A stretch of 64,000 bases of DNA, taken from NCBI RefSeq assembly GCF_013410065.1, contig NZ_JACCCW010000001.1:1297187-1361186 (forward strand), written 5' to 3'. Numbering within the stretch: position 1 is the stretch's first letter; every line of letters starts with the position of its first letter. A program made the position numbers and the translations under genes. Of this stretch, positions 56,800-64,000 are shown one piece after another. The stretch comes from Granulicella arctica (GTDB lineage Bacteria > Acidobacteriota > Terriglobia > Terriglobales > Acidobacteriaceae). The notes beneath the pieces are model-generated. The model was not told the origin of the DNA, searched no databases, and saw only the letters and a list, made by a program, of their open reading frames with translations.

Positions 56800-58479
56800 T
56801 TAACGGCTTTCCTTGGGAGTAATTGCGGGGGGAGCGTAGTAGGGGAGCTTCTGCTGCTGGTCGGTGGCGCGCTTGACCTCGATGTCGGCGAAGAGGAGGC
56901 TGGGCGCGATGGTGGTCTGGGGTATGGCTCCGAGGTTGTTGGCGATGTAGGCGTCGCTGCCGGCGGCGAGGATGCCGGAGCGGATGCTGCGGGTGTCGAG
57001 CTCGTCGAAGTCGGCTCCGCGGACGAGCTGGCGGGTGCCGTCGGCGTGGACGAGGTAGAGGAGGCGGGGATTGAGCTCGCCACCGAGGGTTTCTACGGCG
57101 TAGACGTCGCGGCCCTGCTGCTTTGCGAGAGCGATGAGGCGCTGATTCATCGCATCGGCTGAGAGCGGTTGGTTGGACTGGAAGAGCAGGACGCCGGCGT
57201 GAGAGTGGGCGGGCTGGCCGGGAGCGGCGCGGCCGTGGCCGTTTGAGGTGGGGAAGTCTTTGATGGGCTCGCGTCCGAGGTCGAAGTTGAGGAGTTTGCC
57301 GGAGAGGATGAGGTCGACGGGCTGCGCGAGGACGCCCTCGTCATCGACGGTGTAGGCGCCGAGGAGGCGCTGGCCCTGGAAGGTGGTGAGGAGCGGGTCG
57401 TCTTTGACGTTGAGGAGCGCGGAGAGGACGGGGGTGTGGAGGCTGGAGCTGTAGGCTCCCTGGGTGCGGGCGGTGGTGCCGACGTCGGGGCGATCGGCCT
57501 CGATGTTGGGGGTGAAGAGGCGGGCGAGGGTGTCGACGGCGGCGTCTCCGGAGAAGAGGACGGGGCCATGGTAGTCGTCGGGAGCGACGAGGGGCGCGTT
57601 TCTCAGCTCTTCGAGGCTCTTCAGGTTATCGAGGGTGCGCTGGTGGAAGGCGGCGGGGGATTCGAGGTCTTTGCTGAGGACGGCAGTGGTGCCGTTGGCG
57701 CGGGCGAGTTGCATACCGTCCAGAGCCTGACCGCCGACGCTGATGGTGGCGTTGTAGCCGGTGTAGCCGTGGCGGACGGCGGTGCCTTCGGTGTTGACGA
57801 GGTAGCGATTGACGGCTAGGCCGCGGACGTTGGCGCTGGAGAACTGGACGTGCGCGGCGGAGGGGACGGTGGCGTAGAGGCCGCTGGCTTCGATGATGAC
57901 GTGCTTCCAGGTGTCGCGGTCGAGCGAGAGGGAGACGAGCGGCTCGATGAGGGTGACGGGCTTGGCTGGGGAGAAGTCGTCGGCGGTGGGGGCGGATTGG
58001 AAGCCTTTGAGCGCGGCCTGTTTGACGGAGTAGGCGCGTAGGGCGTTCTTGTAGGCCTCGTCGGTGGCGGTCCAGAGAGCGTAACGGAGGGCGGCGGGGT
58101 CGTTGGCGTCGTTGCTGTTCAGCGGGGCTAGCTGGACGGAGCCGTCGCCACGGCTGCTGCTGGAGTCGGCGGCGTAGCTGCCTATGCGGACGGTGACTCG
58201 GACGACGCGCTGGTGGGAGGTTTCCTCGCGGGTGAGCGCGCCGTAGTTGGCTATGGCTTCGTAGCTGGTCTGCTCGTCGAGGCGGTACTCCATGAAGTAG
58301 GGACGCTGCATGCCGGGGAGGACGAGGAGCGCTTGCTCGCGCTGGAGCTCGGCTTGCATGGCCTGGAGCATGGGGTCGGGTTTTTCTTCGGCGAAGGCTT
58401 TATTTGTAGCGTATGTGGTTACGAATAGAGTTGCCAGGGCGAAGAAGGTTCGAGTTTTATGTAACTGTTTTGGTTTCAT
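56800..58479 (-). CDS. Exported TldD/PmbA-family protein lacking the zinc motif (TldE-like)
   Basis: A 559-residue protein with a signal peptide (RTFFALATLFVTTYATNKAFA) and the TldD/PmbA two-domain layout, including MEYRLDEQTSYEAIANYGALT, VLFSGDAAVDTLARLFTP, DDEGVLAQPVDLILSGKLLNF and SNGHGRAAPGQPAHSHAGVL. Where metalloprotease TldD has HExxxH, this protein has AAVDTLARLF, so it cannot bind zinc there, like TldE/PmbA. It is therefore probably the non-catalytic partner of the neighbouring HExxxH paralogue. Export of TldD/E-like proteins is uncommon. Confidence 0.82.
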   Translation of the reverse strand: MKPKQLHKTRTFFALATLFVTTYATNKAFAEEKPDPMLQAMQAELQREQALLVLPGMQRPYFMEYRLDEQTSYEAIANYGALTREETSHQRVVRVTVRIGSYAADSSSSRGDGSVQLAPLNSNDANDPAALRYALWTATDEAYKNALRAYSVKQAALKGFQSAPTADDFSPAKPVTLIEPLVSLSLDRDTWKHVIIEASGLYATVPSAAHVQFSSANVRGLAVNRYLVNTEGTAVRHGYTGYNATISVGGQALDGMQLARANGTTAVLSKDLESPAAFHQRTLDNLKSLEELRNAPLVAPDDYHGPVLFSGDAAVDTLARLFTPNIEADRPDVGTTARTQGAYSSSLHTPVLSALLNVKDDPLLTTFQGQRLLGAYTVDDEGVLAQPVDLILSGKLLNFDLGREPIKDFPTSNGHGRAAPGQPAHSHAGVLLFQSNQPLSADAMNQRLIALAKQQGRDVYAVETLGGELNPRLLYLVHADGTRQLVRGADFDELDTRSIRSGILAAGSDAYIANNLGAIPQTTIAPSLLFADIEVKRATDQQQKLPYYAPPAITPKESR

Positions 58480-58509
58480 GTTTGAACTTGTAGGCAGCAT
58501 AGAGGAAAT

Positions 58510-58636
58510 GCAGGTCCTTCGACTACGGCGGCAAAGTGCGCCTCCTTCGCTCAGGATGATAGATGTTTTCCTAAAAGGAGAAACAAGCAACGACCAGGAC
58601 GAAATACAGGGGTCCTTCACTGCGTTCAGGATGACG
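58510..58636. repeat. Two dispersed family A repeats between the TldD/E-like genes
   Basis: A longer copy at 58510-58562 (insert TACGGCGGCAAAGTGCGCC) and a short copy at 58607-58636, identical in sequence to that at 14670-14699. Both lie in the 190-base gap between two paralogues. Confidence 0.85.
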
Positions 58637-58670
58637 TTGGTTTGTGATTTCGATGAAGAATGTGTGAGGG

Positions 58671-60404
58671 TCATTTTGCCTCCTTGGTGGTGGAGGCGGT
58701 TGGATCGGGTGGAGGGATGATGGGTGGGCGGGCGGTGCCTTGGGCCTGGCGCTGGGTTTCGATGGCGGAGACGAGCATGGCGGGGGCTACGGCGCTGACG
58801 GGGATGCTGCCGGATTCGGCTCCGCAGATGCCGTTGAAGACGTCTTGCTTGTCGCTGGTGGCGAGGATGCTGTTGAGCGCGGCCTGTGGGGTGCCTACGA
58901 TACTGACGCCGCGGACGAGTTCGTCGGGGCGGCCGTCGACGAAGACGCGGTAGACGACTAGGGGGATGACCTGGAAGGCTTGCGGGGAGCGGCGGGTGGT
59001 GACGGCGAAGCCGGAGGAGATGTCCTCGAAGTAGAGGCCGTAGGGCTTGCCTTGTTTTTTTGCTTCGTCGATCAGCATCTGGCGGAGCTGCGCGTCGGTG
59101 ACGCTCTTGGATGAGGTGACGATGAGGTTGCCCTGACGCCCGGTGGGCATGCGTCCGGTCTGGGCGCGGCCGTGGCCGTTGCTGGTGGAGAAGCTGGCGA
59201 CGGGGAGTCGGGACATGAGGAAGGTTTCGAGGACGCCGTCGCGGACGAGGTCGACGCGGCGGGCGGGTTGGCCCTCGTCGTCGTAGTTGTAGTGGCCGCT
59301 GAGGGAGATGCCGTGGAAGTCGGCGAGGGTGGGGTCGTCGGCGACGGAGAGGAAGGTGGGGAGGATGGGCTTGCCGACGAGCTTGGTGAAGGTCTGGCCT
59401 TCCTCGTCGCCACGTTGGCGCTGGCCTTCGAGGCGATGGCCGAGGACCTCGTGGAAGAAGACGGCGGCGGCTCGGCCACTGAGGATGGCGGGGCCGTTGA
59501 AGGGTTCGGTGATGGGAGCGACGCGAAGGGCTTCGAGATTTTTCGCCATGGCCTCGAGCTTGGTGGCAAGGGTCTTCTGGTCGGGGAGGCTGGATAGCTT
59601 GTCGGCCTCGAAGGTTTCGGCGCGGAAGAGATCCATGCCATCGGCGGCGCGGGTGCGGGCGACGATGACGAGGCGGGCGACGTGGTTGGGAGTGGCGACG
59701 TGGGTGCTCTCGGAGGAGACGAAGTAGTCGGTCTCGCTTTCTGCGTCGAGGGCGACGGTGTTGTAGAAGATGTCGGGGTATTGCTGGAAGTGGGCGGAGA
59801 GATCGCGGAGGCGCTGCTCCCAGACGGCTTTATCGAGGGTGAGCTGGGGCGCGGGCGGGAGAATCTCGCTCTTGGCGGCCTCGGTGGAGAAGTCGGCGGA
59901 GACGTCCTCTTCTTTGGCGCGGACCTGCTGCTCGGTCTTGACCTTGAGGAGGCTGTCGAGGGCTTTGCCGTAGCCGCGGTTGGTGGCGTACCAGAGGCTG
60001 CGGGCGATGGCGGCGCGGTCGTCGGTGAGGGGGAGCGGCATGGTGGTGAGGGCGCTGGTGCGGTGGTCGCCGTGGGTGTTGTCGAGTGCAGGCGTGCCGA
60101 GGCGGATCTGGATGTCGGCGGTGCGGCTATGGCTCTGATTGGAGCTGGTAATGGCGCCGTATTCAGCGGACATGCTGACGGATTCGGTGTCGGCTACGCT
60201 GTAGCTGAGGAAGTAGGGCTTTGGCTGGGAGCTATCTTCGGAGCTGCTGCCGAGGGAGGTCATGGCGCGCTGAAGCTCGGACTGCATGGTTTGCATGAGG
60301 ACGGGCTCGGACGCGGCGGCGACTCGCTGGGTAGGACGGATGAGGCTGCCGACGAGCAATGCGGAGAAGGTTGCTCCGGCGACGATTCGACTTCGTTGGT
60401 TCAT
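58671..60404 (-). CDS. Exported TldD-family metalloprotease with HExxxH motif
   Basis: A 577-residue protein with a signal-like N-terminus (VAGATFSALLVGSLIRPTQRVAAA) and the TldD domain set: AEYGAITSSNQSHSRTADIQIRLGTP, and the zinc motif FFHEVLGHRLEGQRQRGDEEGQTF (HExxxH), then HYNYDDEGQPARRVDLVRDGVL and SNGHGRAQTGRMPTG. TldD, with TldE, cleaves or matures microcin-like and other peptides. The downstream gene is a homologue without the zinc motif, giving a TldD/TldE-like couple. Tail is Pro/Ala-rich. Confidence 0.86.
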   Translation of the reverse strand: MNQRSRIVAGATFSALLVGSLIRPTQRVAAASEPVLMQTMQSELQRAMTSLGSSSEDSSQPKPYFLSYSVADTESVSMSAEYGAITSSNQSHSRTADIQIRLGTPALDNTHGDHRTSALTTMPLPLTDDRAAIARSLWYATNRGYGKALDSLLKVKTEQQVRAKEEDVSADFSTEAAKSEILPPAPQLTLDKAVWEQRLRDLSAHFQQYPDIFYNTVALDAESETDYFVSSESTHVATPNHVARLVIVARTRAADGMDLFRAETFEADKLSSLPDQKTLATKLEAMAKNLEALRVAPITEPFNGPAILSGRAAAVFFHEVLGHRLEGQRQRGDEEGQTFTKLVGKPILPTFLSVADDPTLADFHGISLSGHYNYDDEGQPARRVDLVRDGVLETFLMSRLPVASFSTSNGHGRAQTGRMPTGRQGNLIVTSSKSVTDAQLRQMLIDEAKKQGKPYGLYFEDISSGFAVTTRRSPQAFQVIPLVVYRVFVDGRPDELVRGVSIVGTPQAALNSILATSDKQDVFNGICGAESGSIPVSAVAPAMLVSAIETQRQAQGTARPPIIPPPDPTASTTKEAK

Positions 60405-60539
60405 CAAAGGATTCTGGCTCCGCTTCACACAAGATGCGCTGATGGCGAGTGTAACGAATTGGACTCGATGTTTGGGAGGAGGTTGGTGCCTTCGTTGGCT
60501 GTGGGGTTGCGTGAGAGGATGCGTGTGAGGGATTTTCTC

Positions 60540-61856
60540 ATGCTGCTTCACCGCCTCTTGTTGTTGGTTGTGTTGTTCGGTTCGGTGTTTTGTTGCTGCG
60601 AGGGTGCTCGGGCGCAGGGGGTTGTGGAGGCTACGGCTGGTCCGCAGAATCGTTCGGCGAAGGGTGTATATACGTTGCCGCCGGAGAAGATGAAGCTGGC
60701 GGTGGCGCTGTTTCGGATGCGGACGCTGCTGCATTTTGCAGGGGCTGGGTGGGGGATTCTGCAGTTGTTGCTGGTGCTGGCGCTGGGAGTGGCGGCGCGG
60801 CTGCGCGATGTTGCGGTGCGGGTGACGCGGAATCGGTGGGGGCAGGGTTTTCTATTTACGCTGTTGCTGCTGGCGGTGTTGCTGGTGCTGGATCTGCCTC
60901 TGGCGGTGTATGGGCATCATCTGTCGCTGGTGTATGGCTTGTCGGTGCAGGGATGGGCGAGCTGGTTGGGGGATCTGGGGAAGAGCTTTGTGCTGGATTG
61001 GCTGACGACGGGGCTGGGGGTGATGCTGTTGTTCTGGCTGATCGGCAGGTCGGAGCGGCGGTGGTGGTTCTGGTTCTGGATACCGGCGATGGTCAGCGTG
61101 GTCTTCGGGGTGTTTGTGTCGCCGATCTTTATTGATCCTCTGTTCAATCACTTTGAGCCGTTGGTTACGCATGATCCGGCGCTGGTGGTGCGGTTGGAGA
61201 GGGTGGTAGCGCGAGGGCCGCTGACGATTCCTCCGGAGCGGATGTTCTGGATGCAGGCGAGCGCGAAGTATACGGGGCTGAATGCGTATGTGACGGGCAT
61301 TGGGCCATCGAAGCGGGTGGTGGTGTGGGACACGAGTATTGCGAAGGCGACGCCGGATGAGATCTCGTACATCTTCGGGCATGAGATGGGGCACTATGTG
61401 CTGCACCATATCTACCGGACGCTGGTGTTTGTTGGGGTTTTGATGCTTGCGGCGTTCTGGGTGGGGTTTCATCTGGCACGGTATCTGCTGCGGCGGTATG
61501 GCGCGCGGTGGGGGATTGCTTCGCAGCATGACTGGGCTGCGCTGGCGGTGTATCTGATGGTGTTGGCGACGCTGACGTTTGTGACGGAGCCGCTCGTGAA
61601 CGGCTATAGCCGGGCGCAGGAGCATGCGGCGGATGTGTATGGGCAGGAGGCGATCCACGGGATCGTTGCGGATCCGCAGAGGACAGCAGCAGAGAGTTTT
61701 CAGGTGCTGGGGGAGACGAGTTTGGATGATCCGACGCCGCATCCGTTTGTGGAGTGGTGGAGCTATAGTCATCCGTCGATTGCGAACCGGGCGACGTTTG
61801 CGGCGGCGTACGATCCGTGGGGACCGGATGGGCATCCGCGCTACTTTGCGAAGTAG
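60540..61856 (+). CDS. M48-family (Ste24/HtpX-like) membrane metalloprotease
   Basis: A protein of about 438 residues with a signal or first segment (LLHRLLLLVVLFGSVFCCCEGARAQ) and five to six hydrophobic segments. The zinc motif is HEMGH in YIFGHEMGHYVLHH, and the third ligand Glu lies in RAQEHAADVYGQEA. The loop WMQASAKYTGLNAYVTGIGPSKRVVVWDT is typical of Ste24/M48 (CAAX-protease-like) enzymes. It degrades misfolded membrane proteins or trims precursors. ATG 60540 has GTGAGGG upstream; ATG 60519 is also possible. Divergent from the TldD-like gene. Confidence 0.9.
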   Translation: MLLHRLLLLVVLFGSVFCCCEGARAQGVVEATAGPQNRSAKGVYTLPPEKMKLAVALFRMRTLLHFAGAGWGILQLLLVLALGVAARLRDVAVRVTRNRWGQGFLFTLLLLAVLLVLDLPLAVYGHHLSLVYGLSVQGWASWLGDLGKSFVLDWLTTGLGVMLLFWLIGRSERRWWFWFWIPAMVSVVFGVFVSPIFIDPLFNHFEPLVTHDPALVVRLERVVARGPLTIPPERMFWMQASAKYTGLNAYVTGIGPSKRVVVWDTSIAKATPDEISYIFGHEMGHYVLHHIYRTLVFVGVLMLAAFWVGFHLARYLLRRYGARWGIASQHDWAALAVYLMVLATLTFVTEPLVNGYSRAQEHAADVYGQEAIHGIVADPQRTAAESFQVLGETSLDDPTPHPFVEWWSYSHPSIANRATFAAAYDPWGPDGHPRYFAK

Positions 61857-61865
61857 AATTCTGCT

Positions 61866-62207
61866 ATGAGCGATTGCCTGTTCTGCAAGATTGTTGCTGG
61901 GGGGATTCCGGCAAAGCGGTTGTATGAGGATGAGCTATGTTTGGCGTTTGCGGATATCAGCCCGCAGGCTCCGGTGCATGTGCTGGTGATTCCGAAGGAG
62001 CATGTTGCGTCGATGGCGCATACGACGGCGGAGCATGCGGGGCTGCTGGGACATCTGGCTGCGGCTGCTGCGCGCATTGCGCTGGAACAGGGGCTGGAGA
62101 AGGGTTATCGGATCGTGATCAATACGGGCGAAGATGGTGGGCAGACGGTGGATCATCTGCATTTGCATGTGCTGGGTGGACGGCCCATGGGATGGCCTCC
62201 GGGGTAG
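61866..62207 (+). CDS. HIT-family nucleotide hydrolase/transferase
   Basis: A 113-residue cytoplasmic histidine-triad protein (HINT type). The triad is H97-L-H99-L-H101 (DHLHLHVLGG), with a zinc-type C4/C7 pair at the N-terminus (SDCLFCKI). HINT proteins hydrolyse phosphoramidates of nucleosides. ATG 61866 starts ten bases after the peptidase stop, so they may share a transcript. A 15-bp hairpin follows. Confidence 0.95.
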   Translation: MSDCLFCKIVAGGIPAKRLYEDELCLAFADISPQAPVHVLVIPKEHVASMAHTTAEHAGLLGHLAAAAARIALEQGLEKGYRIVINTGEDGGQTVDHLHLHVLGGRPMGWPPG

Positions 62208-62232
62208 GGAAAGAAAAGATTTTGTATGACAA

Positions 62233-62266
62233 CAAAGGCCATGCCGAAATATCGGCATGGCCTTTG
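62233..62266. terminator. Bidirectional terminator hairpin
   Basis: A perfect 15-bp inverted repeat, CAAAGGCCATGCCGA-AATA-TCGGCATGGCCTTTG, between the converging HIT and pseudo-receiver genes. Confidence 0.88.
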
Positions 62267-62285
62267 AATGTTGAAGAGGAACGGG

Positions 62286-63410
62286 CTACTGGTTGAAGTT
62301 CGGCTCGTCTTCGTCGATGATGCCGTAGCGACGCAGCAGGTTGGGGAGGTTCTGGCTGAAGGCGGCGCGGGGCATGACGGTATCGCATCCGGCCTCGACT
62401 GCTTTGGCTTTGAGGTCTCCCTGAAGGTGCGAGAGGAAGCCGACGATCGAGGTGCTCTTCTTTAGCTTGGTCTTGAGCTTGGGAATGAGCGTCATGGGCT
62501 TGGCGTTCGCGTTGTTAAGGTCGAAGACGATGAGGCCGGGGCGATCTTCTTCTTCGCCGCTGGTGAGGGCAGCGATGGACTCCTTATCGTTTTTGATGAA
62601 GGCGACCTTGACGCCGAGCTTGCGCGCGGTCTCCTGGATCTTCGCGGTGAAGAAGAGGTCCTCGATGAAGAAGTAGATCTTGGTTGGCGCGTCCTCGGCG
62701 ATGGGGATGGTGCGGCCCTGGGAGTAGTCGATGGGCTGCGAGTCGCTCTGATAGCTGTTGCTGCGACCATGGCTTCGGCCCTGATAGTTGCCGTGGCTCT
62801 CAATCGTGGAGGGCGGGGTGTCGGCGAAGTTGCCGTTCACGACGCGGTAGCTGTGATCCATGGGGCCGACGAAGCTGCGAGGGCCGCGCTGCTGCTGCTT
62901 GCCGCCGCCGCCCTTGCGCTTGAAGCCGCCGCTGTTGTTGCCGGGCTGATGGCTGTTGGCGTCGCGGAAACCGCCACCGTTGCTTTGGAAGCCTCCGCCG
63001 CTGGCCGAGATGTTGCCGGGATTTTCGGGCGAGCGCTGCCGATCGCGGTCGCGGAACTTCTTCTTCCAGCGTTTGCCGGTGGACTGAGAGCCGTTTTGAT
63101 GGCCGCCCTGGAAGCCGTTCTGGCCGCCGTTCGGCGAGCTTTGCGGCTGGGGCGCGCCCTGGAGAGCTGGGACGGGCTGGCCGGGGCCAGCGTCGCTGCC
63201 GAAGGATTCCGGTTGACCGGCGTCGCCACCAGCATCGGAGCCTTTGGTCTTCCGCTTCCGGCGACGCCGCCGACTGCTCTTCGACTGCCCCATGCCGTGC
63301 GGCACGTTCTGTGCATCCTGTGAGGAATGCTCGTTCTGACCCTGGTGGTCAGATAGCGGGAGTTGTCCCTGGTGCGATTGCACGTCGGACACGGTCTGCT
63401 CTGAAGTCAT
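62286..63410 (-). CDS. Basic disordered protein with C-terminal pseudo-receiver domain
   Basis: A protein of about 374 residues. Residues 1-240 are disordered and low-complexity, with a cluster KSSRRRRRKRKTKG and Gly/Gln/Asn-rich stretches, the shape of an RNA- or DNA-binding tail. The C-terminal 130 residues form a receiver-like fold: KIYFFIEDLFFTAKIQETARKLGV, PGLIVFDLNNANAKPMTLIPKLK, STSIVGFLSHLQGDLKAKAVEAGCDTVMPRAAFSQNL. A possible phospho-Asp is in VFDLNN but the Lys and Thr switch residues are not clear, so it is probably a pseudo-receiver. Start ATG 63410 (MTSEQTV). Confidence 0.78.
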   Translation of the reverse strand: MTSEQTVSDVQSHQGQLPLSDHQGQNEHSSQDAQNVPHGMGQSKSSRRRRRKRKTKGSDAGGDAGQPESFGSDAGPGQPVPALQGAPQPQSSPNGGQNGFQGGHQNGSQSTGKRWKKKFRDRDRQRSPENPGNISASGGGFQSNGGGFRDANSHQPGNNSGGFKRKGGGGKQQQRGPRSFVGPMDHSYRVVNGNFADTPPSTIESHGNYQGRSHGRSNSYQSDSQPIDYSQGRTIPIAEDAPTKIYFFIEDLFFTAKIQETARKLGVKVAFIKNDKESIAALTSGEEEDRPGLIVFDLNNANAKPMTLIPKLKTKLKKSTSIVGFLSHLQGDLKAKAVEAGCDTVMPRAAFSQNLPNLLRRYGIIDEDEPNFNQ

Positions 63411-63481
63411 GCTTCCACTTCCTATTGCACTGGTACGCAATTAGCGTTTTGCACCCACGCTCATGGTGATCCGGTCCCCGC

Positions 63482-63712
63482 ATGGAGATGTTGGGAGCGA
63501 AACAAACCGGTATGGCAGCGTCGGAAAAAACGATCTCAAGTTGTACTCGAACGGACGTTATCTATAACTATCGGCTGCGACTCTACGGTTCAATTGACCA
63601 TCGTGTGCAACCGGAATTCGCCTACAGCGGCGAATCCATCACCCTAAGTACCTGTTTGCAAATGATTCGGCAGGACGATCCACTGTATCTGCGTCTGCGC
63701 CACTCTACATAA
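63482..63712 (+). CDS. Short frame, doubtful
   Basis: A 76-residue frame with an ATG start and no recognisable domain or signal. The composition (RLRLYGSIDHRVQPEF, SGESITLSTCLQMIRQDDPLYLRLR) could be a small protein, but there is no clear ribosome-binding site, and it lies in a 590-base end region with no other gene. Kept as low-confidence because no better explanation of the stretch is visible. Confidence 0.25.
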   Translation: MEMLGAKQTGMAASEKTISSCTRTDVIYNYRLRLYGSIDHRVQPEFAYSGESITLSTCLQMIRQDDPLYLRLRHST

Positions 63713-64000
63713 AGGCGTGTCTCACAAAAAGCGGCACCACAGCCGATTCATACGGCAAGCCATAGACTATCCCTAAACCTCCGAGATAGCAAGTATTTCG
63801 TGTTGCAGGTAGCGATGGTGGTTCCCCGGCCGACATGGAGGCAGACAGGCTTCTGCGCCTGAACTGCTGTTTTCTTTGATTTTTGCTGTATTTTGAATGG
63901 CCAGTCACGGCCTCCTAAAGCGGTCTCCTCGTTGGGAGACCATACTCTCTGCGGCAAGCAGCACCATACATGGGTGCCGGCTCTTCCAAGTCCAGAGAAT
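63713..64000. other. Window end, nothing recognised
   Basis: Final 288 bases. A small GGTCTCC/GGAGACC hairpin occurs at about 63922-63941 without a T-run. No gene, tRNA or repeat is supported. Confidence 0.5.

Noticed and set aside
63705..63957. Two overlapping minus-strand frames at the window end
   Set aside because: They overlap each other in different frames, have no ribosome-binding site and no domain.
1..64000. CRISPR array
   Set aside because: The repeats seen are dispersed palindromes or hexamer tracts, not regularly spaced repeats with unique spacers; no cas genes.
1..64000. tRNA, rRNA or tmRNA genes
   Set aside because: No T-loop (GGTTCGAAtCC-type) context with matching acceptor arm and no rRNA-like conserved blocks were seen.
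1..64000. Insertion sequences, integrase or prophage
   Set aside because: No transposase, integrase, terminal inverted repeats with target duplication, or phage structural gene other than the orphan tube-like protein was found.

Overview
The window looks like chromosomal DNA of an Acidobacteriota bacterium, most likely class Terriglobia, family Acidobacteriaceae (Granulicella, Terriglobus or Edaphobacter-like). The basis is the high GC content, a large Oar-like TonB receptor with an N-terminal carboxypeptidase-regulatory domain, a DUF5715 protein, several families of short palindromic dispersed repeats, and an outer-membrane (LptD/BamA/SurA) cell plan. Assignment is by protein character only; no 16S, other rRNA or tRNA gene is visible. 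About 58 protein genes are supported.

Layout. 1-3.3 kb: end of a DacB-type D,D-carboxypeptidase, a lipoprotein cytochrome c, a small membrane protein and lipA. 3.3-5.6 kb: a four-gene accessory island with a TssD/Hcp-like type VI secretion tube protein, an unknown protein, a glycine-zipper (effector-like) protein and a small DUF1871-like protein. 5.8-9.3 kb: frr, a PilZ protein, an SnoaL-like protein, a YVTN beta-propeller and a hicB-hicA pair. 9.4-14.6 kb: TMEM175-type channel, molybdopterin oxidoreductase, threonine dehydratase. 15-24.3 kb: an envelope-assembly locus with bamA, an RDD protein, lptD, a DsbA-like thioredoxin protein and a SurA-like lipoprotein, which together match the known folding route of LptD. 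24.3-29.6 kb: Gfo/Idh/MocA oxidoreductase, H1-like basic protein, DUF5715, cytochrome, glycine-zipper and PEGA proteins. 29.7-31.2 kb: an AT-richer single gene encoding a P-loop ATPase fused to a TIR domain, a candidate anti-phage defence protein. 31.3-34.2 kb: gyrA. 34.6-42.1 kb: two TonB-dependent receptors and a PiuC hydroxylase (iron uptake). 42.6-47.9 kb: intradiol dioxygenase, GMC oxidoreductase, PAS histidine kinase, YceH/DUF480. 48.1-50.5 kb: DUF882 peptidase, phd-vapC with a visible double operator, and an AT-richer orphan gene. 50.6-52.7 kb: a radical SAM protein with the cysteine pattern of tetraether/membrane-spanning-lipid synthases. 52.9-63.4 kb: tandem secreted paralogues, RlpA, two exported TldD/TldE-like proteins (only one with HExxxH), an M48 peptidase, a HIT protein and a basic protein with a pseudo-receiver tail.

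The strongest candidates for an undescribed system are the TIR-ATPase gene and the orphan TssD island. The radical SAM enzyme is the strongest candidate for interesting metabolism. Three dispersed palindromic repeat families occupy most of the longer gene-free stretches. Base-composition statements are by eye, not computed.
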